DNA of 64,000 bases, from NCBI GenBank assembly GCA_003991915.1, contig RQTK01000709.1:62001-126000 (forward strand). The letters run 5' to 3'. Source of the stretch: Elysia chlorotica (taxonomy: Eukaryota > Mollusca > Gastropoda > Plakobranchidae). The notes beneath the pieces are model-generated. The model worked only from the letters and a program-made list of their open reading frames with translations. It did no database searches and had not been told where the DNA came from. A program made the translations under genes and the position numbers. Shown here piece by piece: positions 14,901 to 28,700 of this stretch. Numbering within the stretch: position 1 is the first letter of the stretch; every line of letters starts with the position of its first letter.

Positions 14901-17900
14901 AGTTATTATTTACACACCATCTATGCTCTTCCACTCCCCACTATTCTGAATAACAGGTCCGCATCGGACTTCATTTATGTAAATGATATTTTTGCATGAA
15001 AACTTTTAAGCATTGCTGGTCTCGGACGTGATAAATGACGCACATTTATATCATTGCAACACTGTTTCTCCACCATGGGCATCAATTTAGCATTGTATTT
15101 GGTAAATTATTTAAGTTTAATTAATTTTCAACATACATTCCACTATCTATGTGTTGATATCAGTGAAATTAAAGCAGTTATGTGTGTCATCCATCACATC
15201 CGACTTTTTTGAAGATCCTGTGCTTTTGCTGCCAAAAATGATTTTCTGTGTACCTCACTGGTTCAAATAATTATTTTTCTGTTACTTCACATGTTGAGAA
15301 TAAAGTCCAGATCACTTAATTTATGGCTTTTCAATTTTTTGGAGTACATGAAACATTTTGTGTTCAACCATTGGAGAAAGGAGCCAGTTTAATGCTGTAC
15401 TTCTATGACTGCTTTATGGTTGTAAATTTCTTCAAGTAGTAACCACTCTATTAAATTCAAAGCATGTAGCCAAAAGCACAATCTTCTATTTGCAACTTGG
15501 TGAATGGGCTCATATAGGTTCCTGGATTATGCAAGAAGAGTGATATGATGGTTGCAATCAGGGTTTTTGATGACTCTTTTTCTTTGTAACAAACAACATG
15601 TCATTTCAAAAAGAAAGGTAACTTCATCTCCTTACTGATAAGACCAAGACTTATTCTTACTGTGCAGTATTCTCTTTAGTAATGACAAGTATTTTTATCA
15701 TAAAGCATGTTGAAACTTTTTTTTTTCCACGCCACACACAAACAATTGGGGAAAAAATGCCTACCTTTGCAGAGCATGTGGCCATATTTTCTGCCCTTGG
15801 TATGACCTCTTGCATCATCAGTGTAGGCCAAAAGACTTGAGACACAAGTCCGAGTTGGTATGCTTCCATGGCTGTGATCTTTCTGCCTCCATAGAGTAGT
15901 TCATTTGCCTGCCCAAGACACAAATCAAACAATACTTTCAGGTTAAGAGAAAAAAAAACAACAAAGAAGTCACTTTGTAATTTTGAGTCTAAACTTTTAA
16001 AACCTGTTTTCAATTATTCAATAAGTATATAAAAAAAACAAAAACAAGAACCAACACATCAATATTATATCACACCTGAGACCCTCTTAAAAATTGCAAT
16101 GAATACATTTTTAACAAAATAAGTCTGTGAGAGCAAAAGGATATTTGCAGATTAAAAGATGCAATTAGGATTTTAGAAAAGGATATAATTATTTGCTCAG
16201 ATGACAAAACAATTTGAACAAAGAATGAAAATTACGACATTAGATTGCAAAGCAAAGCTGCAGCGTTAGATCCGCTTTTTAAAAAGAGATTAAAGTGGAA
16301 ATTGGAGATCATTTATGACTTTGCCTATTTTAAGTACTTTTGTACACTTCGCACAAACTGTCAAATGTTGGAAGAAAAAGTTGCTGGCAAGCAGTGTACA
16401 CCGATAGAATAACACTAACAGGTTAAAAGCAGAATTCTTTTCTTTTTTTTTTTTAAATATCAATGTCTATATTGCAGAGAGTGGCATCATCGGCTATGTT
16501 GAGTTCAGCCGAGAAACTTTCAGAGTTAAATCTAGGATAATTATGACTAATGAATGTAAGAACTTTGGAATGGTAGGATCAATTTTACTAAATTTTGAGT
16601 ATAATATAAAAGAAAGCCAGACACTAGGAAAGAGATAAACAATAATCAATAAATTCAAGAAAGCAGGTTACAAAATGGCGTTGAACGTGAACAATCAAAA
16701 GGACTTAAATGTTTGTTTTCGCGCAATAACATGAGAAAAAGAGAGTTAAAGAGAAAGTTATCGAACTGTGCATGCTCAATTTAAACTTGGCTGGACACTT
16801 ACGGATGGCAAGCCCAGTGTAAGAGGCAAGGTAAATGAGGAGGAGCCCTCTGGCGTCTGTGAGAGTTGAGAATATGGCAGGTGAAAGGAAGCTTTGTCGC
16901 TGGCATAAACCACATCACACAGTGCCAGCAGGGAGACACCCATTCCTACTGCAGCCCCGGAGACTGCAGCTATAATGGGCTTTGGGAATGTGATGAACGT
17001 CTTTGTCAGCTCCCTGTGCAAAAGTAAAAAAGACAGACTATCTTATTTGATGTTAAAAGTATCATCTAGAGATAACTAACTCTGATTTGACTATTTGGTT
17101 GCCATTTGTTCCGAGTTTTTGTTGCTCAATAAAATACACGCCAAACTGCTGGGAAACAATGGTATCTAGGTTCTAATGATTTTTATTTGAAAAAGAAATT
17201 GCCGCATCATGTTAGATCTATATTTAGATGACTGAAAAAGTCTCTTTCCTGTAGAGAAACAAATTGATCGGTTACCAAGCGCATTCCCAAAATGTTTTAC
17301 TTATTACCAGATCACGGCACTAAAAATTTACGGAGACTACAAGTAATAACGCCAAGTTGTGTAGTCCTGTCAGAATAAAATTAACGTAAAAAATTAGTGT
17401 TTCATGTGTTTTTATCCGAAGAACAATATTTACATACTTTTAAAAGCGCTCATGTCATTTGATTCACATGCTTTGAAGCCACCCTGATTTTTCTTAGATC
17501 CAACCCAAAGCCAAATCCAGAAGAAGATCGCAACCAGTGATATGAATCCAGAGATTAGCTTTATTCCGCAAAACTTGCATCCATGAAAATAGCTCTTCTC
17601 TGAGGTAAAATGTTATTAAATCCTGTTTCATTGAATGAATTTTCCCTCAGCATGTTGCTTTGAGTGAATTATTTAACCCTCTATGTCTCTTACTGATATT
17701 GTTGAAATATAATATCAATAAACACAATACAATTTGATAATCATGTTTTCCCGAATCAGAGATAAAGATCAGCTTGTAAAATGGCTCTTAAGATCATAAA
17801 AGATCATTTTACATATTTTGTTACGAAAAGTTCCGAAAATTAAGTAACAATATATTGTACAGTCTTAAAAGTAGTCAACAGGCATTGTGCAATGCACTAA

Positions 17901-20900
17901 TGAATATAGCAATTTTACATTTATTGAAGGCCTGCACTGCCCAACATATTAAAAATCACACTGCATAAGAACCTACCGTATAGAGTCTGCCATCTGTCTG
18001 GCAGCCACTTTGCGATCATTAGAGATAAGGAAGTGCAGATCTGTTCCTGAGCAGAAAACATTTCCTAGGCTGGAGAACAACACAAGGTGACTGTCATCAT
18101 ACTTAGCTGAGTTAAGAGCAGAGACCACTTCTTGGATAACCTGAGGACAAGATAAAAACGAAAGACAACTAAATTTATAATTTATTACAACTGCCTTAAA
18201 GGAGATAGCATTTAATTGAACACGACATTTACAAGTGTCTTAATAAGTGTTGTACAATAAAAGATGTGATCCAGTACTTGAGAGTAGGTAACCATTTAGC
18301 TACTCCTAAAATCACTGTAAGGAAAAAATGTAAACAAAGAGGTGAAAATTTAAAAACATGAATGATGAAAAAAAAAAAAAAATCTAATTTTCCAAACATT
18401 TCAAAAAAAACCTTTAAGTAAGCCAACAGACACATGATTTCATTGATAAGAAACATTGACAAGCATAACTCACTTGTGGGTTAAGAGCATTTCTCATCAC
18501 TGTCTGAGTATTAAGCCAGATCTGCGTGTAACGGAAACACTTCTTTACAACTATCTGCTTGTAGCGGAATGCACACTCTGAAGACCTGACACTTGTTCGC
18601 CTCTCCACTGTCTCTCCACCTACTCCATTGCTGAGTTGCCCAGTGGCACTTGTTGAGCAGGAGCTCCCCGAGCGGACACTGTTTTTCTTTTCATGTTTGT
18701 GTCCTGCAACAGCTGGGTGAAGCTGTATAGGTAAACTGTTCAAAAACGATCTGTAAACCAAAGAGCTTGCACTCAGAGGCTGTTCCTCAGAGTCTGTGAA
18801 TGGCTCTTCTGCTGCTGGCACAGGGTAGGATGATGGCACATCTGCGAGATATGTTTCTGCAGAATCAATGAATAATAACAGCTCAGTTCTATAAACAGTT
18901 AGTGTTGGTGATCAAAAGCATAAGTTCATTTAATTTAGTGGACAATTTTTTTTCAAAACTTCAAAGTATAAAAAAATATTTTGTCAGAAAATCTTTAACC
19001 AGTATACTTTTAGGACAAGGCTTGGCTTTGATTTTAACCTGGATAACTGCCAGTATTAGGTGTAAAGACACATCATGATGATCACAGGCTCTGTAGTAAA
19101 TGTAATCCATGTACTTAATTTCTGGTTGCTTCCCGTTAGAACAGATCTCAATATTATATATTTACCCAGTACACTGCAATACCAAGCCTACCACTCAAAT
19201 TAGATGAAATCCACTGATTTTCAGCAGGGCGGTCTGGGGGGCTTGCCCCCATTGGGTCCAGGGCAATGCCCAGTTCCCCCTGACGCTGAAGAAATTTTGA
19301 AATCTTAGCTGCTAAATATGACCCTTTGAGAAGTATGGCGAGCACAGTTCTTTCCCTTTTACATCAATTTTCACGATTGCTTTCTCTTCTAGCAACATAA
19401 AGCTCCATGGACTGGAGCAGCCTGGCTTTGAGTCCACTTTTTTTATTTCCTCCTTATCCTGGATGCCCAATCGATTGTAGCTGCCCGGAGGATGAGACCT
19501 TTTTCGGGTGTTTTCCACTATTTCTAAAACCAGCGAATATGCTACGGCTGGCTAGGAAGCAGAAAGGACAGGCTATCATCAGCGTCAGCATCCGCTTACA
19601 ATGTTCAGAATCATGTCTAGACTTGTAGAATATCTATCTCTAAATAAACAATGACAACACAGAATCTGTTCTAAAATAAGGCTAATGATCATCAAAATCC
19701 TGGTACGTCACATTTGCTCACACCATTCCAACCAATATTCAATGCTTGAATGACCCACCACTAGTTGTTTATTAATCAAGTAATATCACACACTTCAACT
19801 CAAAAGTAGAACTTTATTCTAGATCTTGATCTATCCATTGTTGGAAATGATGGCAAGTCAGAAGGAAGGATAGACAGATCACCGATATCGGTGTTGTTTG
19901 GACGCAAGTCGATAAACAAACCACACTGAATTGATAGACAATTGCGGATCATACCGATACATTACCGATAGTTAACAAAGAAATGGGCATCGATTAAAAA
20001 TGAATATTAACATCCCGTCCAATTTTCTAGTGCGCGCTTCTTTTTCTCTGTTCACTTTAGTTTTTTTTTAAACGTAGTCGTAAGGCAATCTTGCTATAAG
20101 TGCCGATGTAATGTTGTTTAAAGGGTCGCATCAAGAAACGTTAATAAGGTTACAATTCTTTTAAAAAATCGAATGAAATATCCTTAGGAATGAATAACTT
20201 TAAATAGCAAGATCTACCAAAATTGATATAGAGAGCAAAACGAGTTTAGCGACAAGTGTATTTCCGTTTTGAATCGAAAGTACTTTTTGATCGAAAATTG
20301 AAACTTCAGGATGCAAAAACGGTACTTCCATTTTGAAAGGGAAAGCAGCGTCGCCTTGCTTTAGCACTTCTTTGTTTCTTCATCAACTGTCGTGTTGACC
20401 AGATTTTGCATGTATTTTTTTTCTTCAGAGAGATACAATTACCTTTTTTTTTACTTCTTAAATTCAATTGTTGTGCGCTATAAATCAACTTTTTGACTTT
20501 TGCAAATTCTAATTTTGTGTATTAACAGTATAAATTTACCCCATCATCGATTTTATAATGGTATGAAAAAGCAAACAGTTCATAATTTTGCAGGACAAAA
20601 TGTGAAGCCTTTAACCTACATTTTGAGCCCGTAAGAAAGGTATATTGGTCTAGGTGCTATTTTTACCCACACCCTATCACTAGCGAACAGGTCTGAGGAT
20701 ACCCCTTTATAAGCACCCGAAATAAAGGTTTTAAAACAGAAAAAAAAGTATTTCTCTGACATTATATACGAGGTTTCCACTTCCCACTCTTCAGAAGCTG
20801 TGCCCAGTGCTATTTCTTTTTCTTGTATCTTTTGTAAAACAAGAAAGTAACTCTATCAAACATTCTAGGTTCAGTGCACACGATGTGATGAATAATTTGG

Positions 20901-23754
20901 ATTAATTTGTCAAATTAGATGTAGATTTGAGTGATCCATACCCAGAAAGAGTCTGTTTCAGATGACAAATTTTCTAGATTAAGTGAGGACAAAATAGTTG
21001 AGGAGCCCAGGTAGAGAGATATTTTGGGCTCAGGAGCTCAGGGCTCAAAAAGTCAATCAATATTTTTTTTTTTTTTAAATTCAGCAAAAAATTATCATTA
21101 CCTGAGGCTTCTGGTGAAACAGGGTGAGGCAAGGAATTGCCTGAGGGTTTTGAGGGATCTTCAGTGTCAAGACTACTAAGCAGATGCTTCACTGAAGTAA
21201 ACTGTGGTGGTGGGGACACAGAACGAAACAAACCTGCAAATGAAGGGAACTTTCTTTGAAGCATTTTTTTTATCAAGCATTGCAACGATTGCTTTCAAGC
21301 GGGGAAATGAGATAACACAAAATATATATTTAATATATATTTTGCATGATATAGTTATTTCTTTAAAGTCTTTCAAAGTTTTTTTTCAATGTTCAAAGTA
21401 TGAAATAAACCTATTCTGCATAGCAATACTATTCTCTTCTTTATCTTACTTGTATTTGATGCTTCAAATTTTCAACATACAAAAACTGGTTTATAAATAA
21501 GTTTATTTTATTGATGGTACACTCACCTGATTTGCTCATCCAATCCTTTGAATTCTTTTTCGATTCCATGAGAGACATTCCTTTCTTCTTCCCGCCAATC
21601 TTCTTTACTTTCTCTTTCGGGATAAGAGATTTTTTCTCAGCTGCACTTTTGGCTGGTCTTACCATCTTCTTTGGTTTTTCAGTTTTGGGATCATTTTTTA
21701 CATTTGATTTCTTGTGAGGCTTTTCCCCCTCTACTGCTACATCAATGATAGCACACTCAGAACTAAGTGAGTATAAAACATCGTCATCTTCGTCATTTGT
21801 TTCCTCCTCATCACTAATAACATGGACATCCAAATTGTCAGCCTTTTTTTCAGCTTTATCTGAGGAGCTATGTTTGAACACTTTCTTGCTGGGGTTCACA
21901 TCAGATTGTTTTTGTTTTTTGTTTTTGGGTTGTTCTTGTAAATCAAAGGTGCTCTTCTCAGTAGACTGAGAGAGGGTCTGTTTGGGTATTTTCTCACTCA
22001 AACCGTTTGTTGCTGTCAAAATATCACTACTACCAAGAGTATTTCTCTTTCTCTTGCCTCTATTACTTAGGTTTATGCTCCTATTAACAAGTCCCTCCGC
22101 ACTATGCCTCAGCTTTTTTCTAGCACTGAAACTGGATGGTAATCTTTGTTTTGTTACTCCACCAGGATTCTTTTTTGCAACAGACAAGAGTTGTTCTGCA
22201 CTTGGTCTCATAACTTTACTTTCTGTTTTACTTTTCTCAATGGGAGAGTTTTTTGTATTTTGCAAGAGCCCTTTCTGACTCTTACTCGCGGCCAGGTCCT
22301 GGTTAAAGGAATGGATGAGAGATGTGCAAGCTTTTAAATTTGTACGTGGCTCCCATGAATCATGGTCAGAAGAAAATCCTCTCCAATGCACCAAGTAATA
22401 GGAACGAGAGCCTAACAGCTTTCTTCCAAGAATGCTTTCCACCTGAAATAAAATAACACAGTATTTCAAGATAATAATAATCCAATATCACATTAAAATG
22501 CATTAAATATAACTAGTGAAACAGTACACACACAAAAAACAACACATTTTTGGCTCTCTGATAACATCCCTCCTAATTAAACCAAAATATGTATTAAAAT
22601 TAAAAAGGTTTCGCTGTTCCTAGAACAGAGCTAATAAATAAATTGTAAAATACAATGTCTACATAGTAAAGCATTCATTTCACTGACAACTAATTACTGA
22701 ATGTCTCATTCCCAAACAATCCCAAAATCAATCATCATTGAAATGTATATTTTTTAAGAGAAAAAATATAGCTTTTTTTTAAAAATGTGCAATTCATGCC
22801 TTAACACGTCCTTCCACCAACCCAAATAAATATGGTGGAACTCGTTTACAACCGTTGATGTCAAAGATTCAGTTTTAAACACTTGAGTACATAGGGGTAG
22901 AACTCAAACCCTATTTTGGAGGCAAGACAGTGCTGCAAATTTTTGCTTGCATGGCGATTCTACTCGGAAGGTCCTGGTTCGATCCTACAATCAAGCAAAT
23001 TTATTATAATTAATTTAAAACACATGTACATTTAAGATTAATTTAAACCCTCTATATTTCTAAGTAGGCCTACATGCCCACATCATTAAAATACTTTGGA
23101 ATTTATTTGGCACTGTTGTAGTTTATTGGTACATGGTAGAGGCTTCTAAATAAGATCTGAATAAAATTATGCATTCAGCATTGCGTATATATAGCTGAAT
23201 CTAGCTAGACTAGACCTAACTAGATCAATGTAAAAAAAAATAATAATGCCCAGTACTGGTATCAATTTTAGAACTGGAGTCACTTTAAGGGCACAAAATT
23301 CAAATATAATTTACCTACACTGATCACAGATGTGTCATTTGTCAAGCCAACAGATTGGGCATTGGCCTTTCTTATTAATTTCTTTTTAAAAGCTTTCAGT
23401 TTTAATCATAATATGGAAAAAAAAGTCAAGACCGACAACTGTTGATGACAAGTCCAGATCTAGATTCTAGAGTGCCTGTTAGCATCACAATGAAGAGCGT
23501 ATAGATCTATCTATCCCAAACTAACAACTGAGGCCTATTTTCTAGATCTCTAGATTAGATGTATAAATCTGCGAGTCGGTTCTTCTAGATGTAGATCATG
23601 TATCCGGTAAACAAGAGACACAATCATTCTCTGAGACGGTGCCCTCTGTGAGCAGCTCAAGTCAAATATTGGTCCCCGTGCTCACGATCCAAACACAAAG
23701 AATTGTTATGTTGGAAAGCGCGGGTTTTACCTCGTAAAGATGTTTGTCTGCCAT
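11992..23754 (-). CDS. CDYL: Chromodomain Y-like protein (chromodomain + enoyl-CoA hydratase fold)
   Basis: Eight coding exons: 23731-23754, 21527-22442, 21102-21233, 18474-18856, 17977-18140, 16803-17013, 15765-15908, 11992-12153. Phases agree at every junction; total 2136 nt, 711 aa. Residues 1-57 form a chromodomain: LYEVESILGRK, YYLVHWRGFSSDHDSWEP, then a C-terminal helix; Tyr, Trp and Phe fit the methyl-lysine aromatic cage. Residues about 60-450 are a Ser/Lys-rich, probably disordered linker with an acidic DEEETNDEDDD stretch. From about 452 comes a crotonase fold: YKQIVVKK, VIQEVVSALNSAKYDDSHLV, NVFCSGTDLHFL, PKPIIAAVSGAAVGMGVSLL, CDVVYASDKASF, LVSQVFWP. That order is specific to the CDYL/CDYL2 family, nuclear corepressors that read H3K9/K27 methylation and bind CoA or recruit HDACs. 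The two catalytic Glu of enoyl-CoA hydratase are replaced by Ser (GMGVSLL) and Tyr (LPYSQLS), as in vertebrate CDYL. It is slightly longer than human CDYL (about 600 aa) because of the linker. Confidence 0.95.
12971..13833. repeat. Direct repeat copy 1 in the last CDYL intron
   Basis: About 0.85 kb that recurs 1075-1078 bp downstream (14032-14912). It starts in a shared ACCTCTG segment and ends at a shared AGTTATTATTT. No open reading frame, terminal inverted repeat or tail is obvious, so the class of repeat is unknown. It differs from copy 2 in a very biased way at 13122-13585 (see findings). Confidence 0.9.
14032..14912. repeat. Direct repeat copy 2 in the last CDYL intron
   Basis: Second copy of the 12971-13833 repeat, separated from it by about 200 bp of unrelated sequence. 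Compared with copy 1 it lacks about 13 bp near 14704, has about 15 extra bases near 14826, and carries T at about 41 of 42 differing sites between 14197 and 14663. Outside that block the differences are few and mixed in type. Confidence 0.9.
19220..19285. repeat. GC-rich short repeat (CAGGGCGGTCTGGGGGGC...)
   Basis: A GC-rich island in AT-rich CDYL intron 3. It has short inverted pieces (GGGGGGCTTGCCCCC and GGGCAATGCCC). Similar clusters of GGGG-cttg/cag-CCCC units are common dispersed repeats in invertebrate genomes; that assignment is by resemblance only. Confidence 0.4.
22915..22990 (+). repeat. Possible tRNA-derived SINE head
   Basis: Contains GGTCCTGGTTCGATCCTAC, which matches the RNA polymerase III B-box (GGTTCGANTCC) closely, about 60 bases after a poor A-box-like segment. 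There is no complete cloverleaf, so it is not called a tRNA gene. It lies in the first CDYL intron. Confidence 0.35.
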
Positions 23755-24663
23755 GCTGAGCCGAGGTTTAGTTTCCTCGGGACCTCGCCTCTAACGCTGC
23801 CAGTCTGCCACAAATTGCACAGAGTCAGGGCCCGGGGGTCCTAAGGGAGACAGCTAGGGGAGAGGCAAGGTTTGAGGAAGCCCTTGCTAAGGCTAGTCCA
23901 GGCTACAGTGGAGGGTTTAGCTATGCTCTGGGCCTGGGGTTGGTGTGAGAAATTGGTGCTGGCTTTGGTGGCAGGCTGGCTGCGCCGACGACGGTAGGCC
24001 AACCTTCATGTGACCAGAATTGAAACTTCACGGAGGCCAAAATCAATTAAAGAATTTGATTACAGGGCATAAAAGTTTTGGTTGAATTTTTTGTTGTTTT
24101 TCTTTTAAAATATAAAATCATGTTTATTTTATTTCTACATAAAACGAGATTTTTTAACTTAACTCTAAGTAACCTATTTTGATTTTCCCAGACCGAGAGA
24201 CATTTATTATCATGATGATGAACAGTGTTAGATTTCGTATAGTTATTTCCAGTTTTCAAAAGGTTCTAAGAGGCACAATCACTAGTTTTCGGGATACAGA
24301 CCACAGAGTAATAAGATCTTTGCATTTTGCGTTAATTTTGTGTATAATTATGTGTGTGAGTGCCATAGATCATACTACCTCGTCGTTGTTGATGTCGTTA
24401 ATTTACTTTTTTTTTTATAATGTGGTCTTATTTAGGAGTACCATTAGACTCCGTTTCATCTTTTCTTTCTTCTCCACAACGTCCTCCGCCACGTCCTCTC
24501 CCCCTCCTCCTCCTCCTCCTCCTCATCCTCTATCAAAAATAGAGCTTCTAATAATTTAATAGTCATTGTTTAATGTTAATACTGTTTACAAATGTTAAAA
24601 CAGTAAATATTATAGTACATATTGTATTGATGTAAAATATTCACCGTTACATTTTGTTTTAAA

Positions 24664-24700
24664 ACACACATACACACACACACACACACACAAACACACA
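24664..24700. repeat. (CA)n microsatellite
   Basis: About 17 CA units with two interruptions. Confidence 0.9.
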
Positions 24701-24846
24701 ATCTTCAAGAAGAAATAGTGTGCATGTTAGATTAAAATCGACATTAATACGCCCCTTCGTATGTTTTCCTCGTTTAGTTTTGCTGTTTTTCATGTTTACA
24801 TCCAACAACTAGCTATTTTGTTGGGCAATTTTACGTGCGGTCACAC

Positions 24847-24987
<141 letters not shown>

Positions 24988-25794
24988 CTATATGGGTAGA
25001 GTAAGGGGTAAAGAGAGATATTTGCTAGTTTTGGGATATTTAGGGCCTACAGTACAATGACCTGTCGCAGCTAGATACCAGTCCTAATCTCACACTGATC
25101 GGGCCAGTTATTCTTTAATACCGTATGTAGTCTTATAAAAAGGCATTTGTAAGGACCTATGGATTATATCAAGAGAAAACAATTAGAATGTTGTTTATAA
25201 TCCATCATAATTACCGACAAAGAAAAAATAAAGAGAAGATGAACTCTCTGACCAAAATCTTTTTTTGTCTCCCCTATTTATAATTTGACTTTCCCCATTT
25301 CCACCTTTCCTTTCAGCTGACGTATGCAGGTTGTGCGTCGCGATTTCATAAATTTAACGAGATTACAACACAATAGGGCCTACAAGGGAAGTAAAGTTGA
25401 AACAGGTCTCAGTCAATGCTTTATCTTCACATCAAAATATTTCACATTGAACAAGAAATATTGATCAATGAGTTCCCTCGACCAAACTAGATCTTCCAAC
25501 TTTTTGATCGCTCTAACAAAAAAGAGGGATCCCGTTAATTCCGTGTGGGACCTGCTAACATGATCTAGATTATAAAGAATTAATTCAGAACTTTGTTTTA
25601 CGTTAAAAAAAAAAAATATCGCAACCTAGCTGGATCTCTAAAATATCATGTTGATCCAATAATGTAGATCCATTGGATAATTGTTATGAATTGACATTAC
25701 CGAATAATGTCAATCTTGAAGTGATATGTTTAGGGAAGATCTGCATTAACTCACGAGGAAAAAAAAAAGATTTATACTATAGACTTGGATTGGC

Positions 25795-28700
25795 ATGTCA
25801 TCGTTTCCTTACCATACACCCGTGTGTTGGAAGCTCTTCAGGAATGAGCCACTGGAGTCTCAGTGCAGGCGAGCAGCCATCACCAAATGCCACGCGGCGG
25901 CACGGAGAGATAGCAAAAAGAACCCCCTTTGGTGGGATGCTCAGAAATATGTAGATCAGGTGGTGCCGGCCGAGTTCATCAGCCCATGTGAGATTGACAC
26001 GTCCACCTACAGGTAAGAGTCGGATAATTATTATTAAATATAATTATGTCTCAACTGAGAACCTATGCATTTTCCAGAACGCATGTAAGGCCCAGTGGAT
26101 GTCAAGCGTGCATTTATTATGATGCAACGTCAATTTTGCCTGGGTGTGTTTATTACTCAGGGCCGATTTCCATTGATTACAGCTTAGTTGAATGACATGC
26201 TTTCAACCTCGATCACTTACGGTACTGCTTATTGCTAACGAGGATAAAACATTTACACCAGTCACCAGTTATTTCTCATGGTATTATAACCACATAAGGC
26301 CTACTTGAACTAGAGTCAAACTAAACGGAAAATAAGAGGGAAGACAGAATAATGGTTAGTTTGTAGGAAATGTCCATTGATTATGTGGCCCATACCCACG
26401 TGCGTCTGATTCCTATTGTGATGTTTTAGCCCAATGCTAGACGACAGACCTTCAAGGCACACCCAACTAATCATGAATAGATCCCTACCTGTCGTCCACC
26501 ATACTATCATAGTGGTTTACACAGTTCTTGTAATATCATCACAATCATGGAGTGCCGTGCCGGTGGCGATGGCGACCAGGTAGATTTATCCCTTTGCTTC
26601 CACCGATCCATCTTCTTACCCGTGTATTAACCCCTGTATACTCTTCGCTCTTTTCCCGTTCATTTTTAGTTGTAATGTGTTCTAAATTATGCCTGCACAA
26701 GCATGGCCAACAAAATTTGCTCGCTGTGTTCTCATTCTACTGAGGTCGTGTAATATAGGCCTTAAAAAACAACAACAAAAAAGGACAGATCCCAAGACCA
26801 ACATCTGACAATAATATAACATGCTGCCACACAAAGACATAGCGAGGCTACCGAGACTTTTGTCTCAGCCGATACATTGTACTGGCACCGAACAAACCAT
26901 TAGGGGACGAAATCCTTATGATATATTTGCCTGATTATGGGACAAAACCCAGGGCATCTGATCCAAAGCCGAGCGCTCTAATTCTTAAGCCAGCTCTTCC
27001 GGTTTTTTAAAATTGACATATTTATTTTATGGAATGGGAAAACCTTTTCTCTCGAGGAAAATTATGACATAATGCAGATATGCAGGCTAACAGGCATAAC
27101 TTTGTTCTTAAAGCCAATTTATGTGGAGAAGTTTTAATAAAACAACACATAATTAGGCAAGACATGTATAGCATTTTATGGCCTGATAATCTATAAGACA
27201 GGCATAGATTTGCAGAAATATCACGGTGACAGTGGTTGTAAACAGGAAACCTCATCTTTGTAAAATTATCATTTTGCCATTCGTATCCCACACCGATTAG
27301 TCATAACGTTACATAAGATTCCCTCATTCTCGAAGCTCACCGTTTGGGGCTACAACTACGATACACATGGTTGGTTTAAACTTTTTGTTGATGTTGTTAG
27401 AAATGCTTTTTGACGAACGTTTTAAAGGTTATTTGATCACCGGAATGGACAAAAACCACCTAATCAAACATACAAAATAATATACAAACAAACAAACAAA
27501 TCAACCAAAACCCCAAATGAAGCGAATCATTTTAGTTTATAGTCGTAACACATGATTTTCTTTGCTACCCAACACTGTTTTATACATTTACCGTAAAATT
27601 TCACGTAAGAGAAACAAAATGTGATGTTCTATAGACATGTATCGATATATTTTATGTTTTCATTTTCATTTTCATTTCTAGAGGATATAATATGAAACAC
27701 AGTGGGTAAAGAATGAAACAAGACTTAATGGCGCAGCAGATTTTTAACCCCATGATGCAAATACACCACAGTGAACTATTTTTCCAGAGGATGTTAATAT
27801 GCACTTTTTTCACATAAAGGCTTGCTAAATGTCAATTTCTACTCTCCAGGTACCAAGTATTTGCACGACCCCCGCCAATCAAGTGCCCCCCAAGATCTCT
27901 AAGAGAGGTAACAGACGCCGAGCCGCCCATCCGGTACAACGTAAAACGAGTAGCTGTGGACAAACCGTTCCCAACGCCCAGTTTCGAGTGCGGGGGTCAC
28001 TGGGCCAAGCACCAATTCGTGCTCCGGAGAAAAGAAGACAACGGGGCTGCACTTGGACAGGACAGTAGTGGGAACAACAACGCCAGATCAGCGATATCAA
28101 TGGGGTCAAATGTTTCCCAGAACAGATCCACCGTCCACCAGAACAAAAATTACATTACTGGACAGGGAACGCCCCTGGAAGCCAATCCTGCCAATACTCA
28201 TGTGTTGGGGGGAACCAAAGAACCGAATGGAGGCGTGCCTGTGCAGGCTGGGGCCCAGTTTGGTATGGAGCGTCAGTGCGAAAGGAAGACGGCACCTTGT
28301 TGGAATGAAAACAATTCCAAGACATGTCCAAGATTGAATTCAAAGCCAAACAGTTTCAATATAAGTAAAAGGCATATCCTTGGTGAAGATCAAGGTTTAC
28401 AGAGCGACCAGGCAGATAGAAAGTCAGAAACTCAAGACATAAACCGTCTGGCTCAAGAAGCCATCCACGTGCCTAAACTGTCAACAATCCAACCAAGAGT
28501 ATCACCTAGTCGTGAGCCAAACGTTGAAAGGGGCTTTAACCACTATACATTCCCTCAAGACGGACAATCTCAAAAGGAACAAATAGATCGCACGCCCACC
28601 CAGTCTGCACGCAAGAGCCATTCGAATCTTAGCAATTTTTTAACAGGACCTATTAGATCCACCGACCGTTGTGGAAACAATCGTTTCAAGAGTTCTACAA

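Noticed and set aside
12971-14912. Calling the repeat pair a working diversity-generating retroelement
   Set aside because: Only the adenine-specific difference pattern is seen. There is no reverse transcriptase, no accessory gene and no variable C-type-lectin-like coding target in the repeats, and such systems are known only from bacteria, archaea and phages.
21511-22337. Plus-strand frames across the large CDYL exon
   Set aside because: They are opposite-strand shadows of the Ser/Lys-rich CDYL linker.
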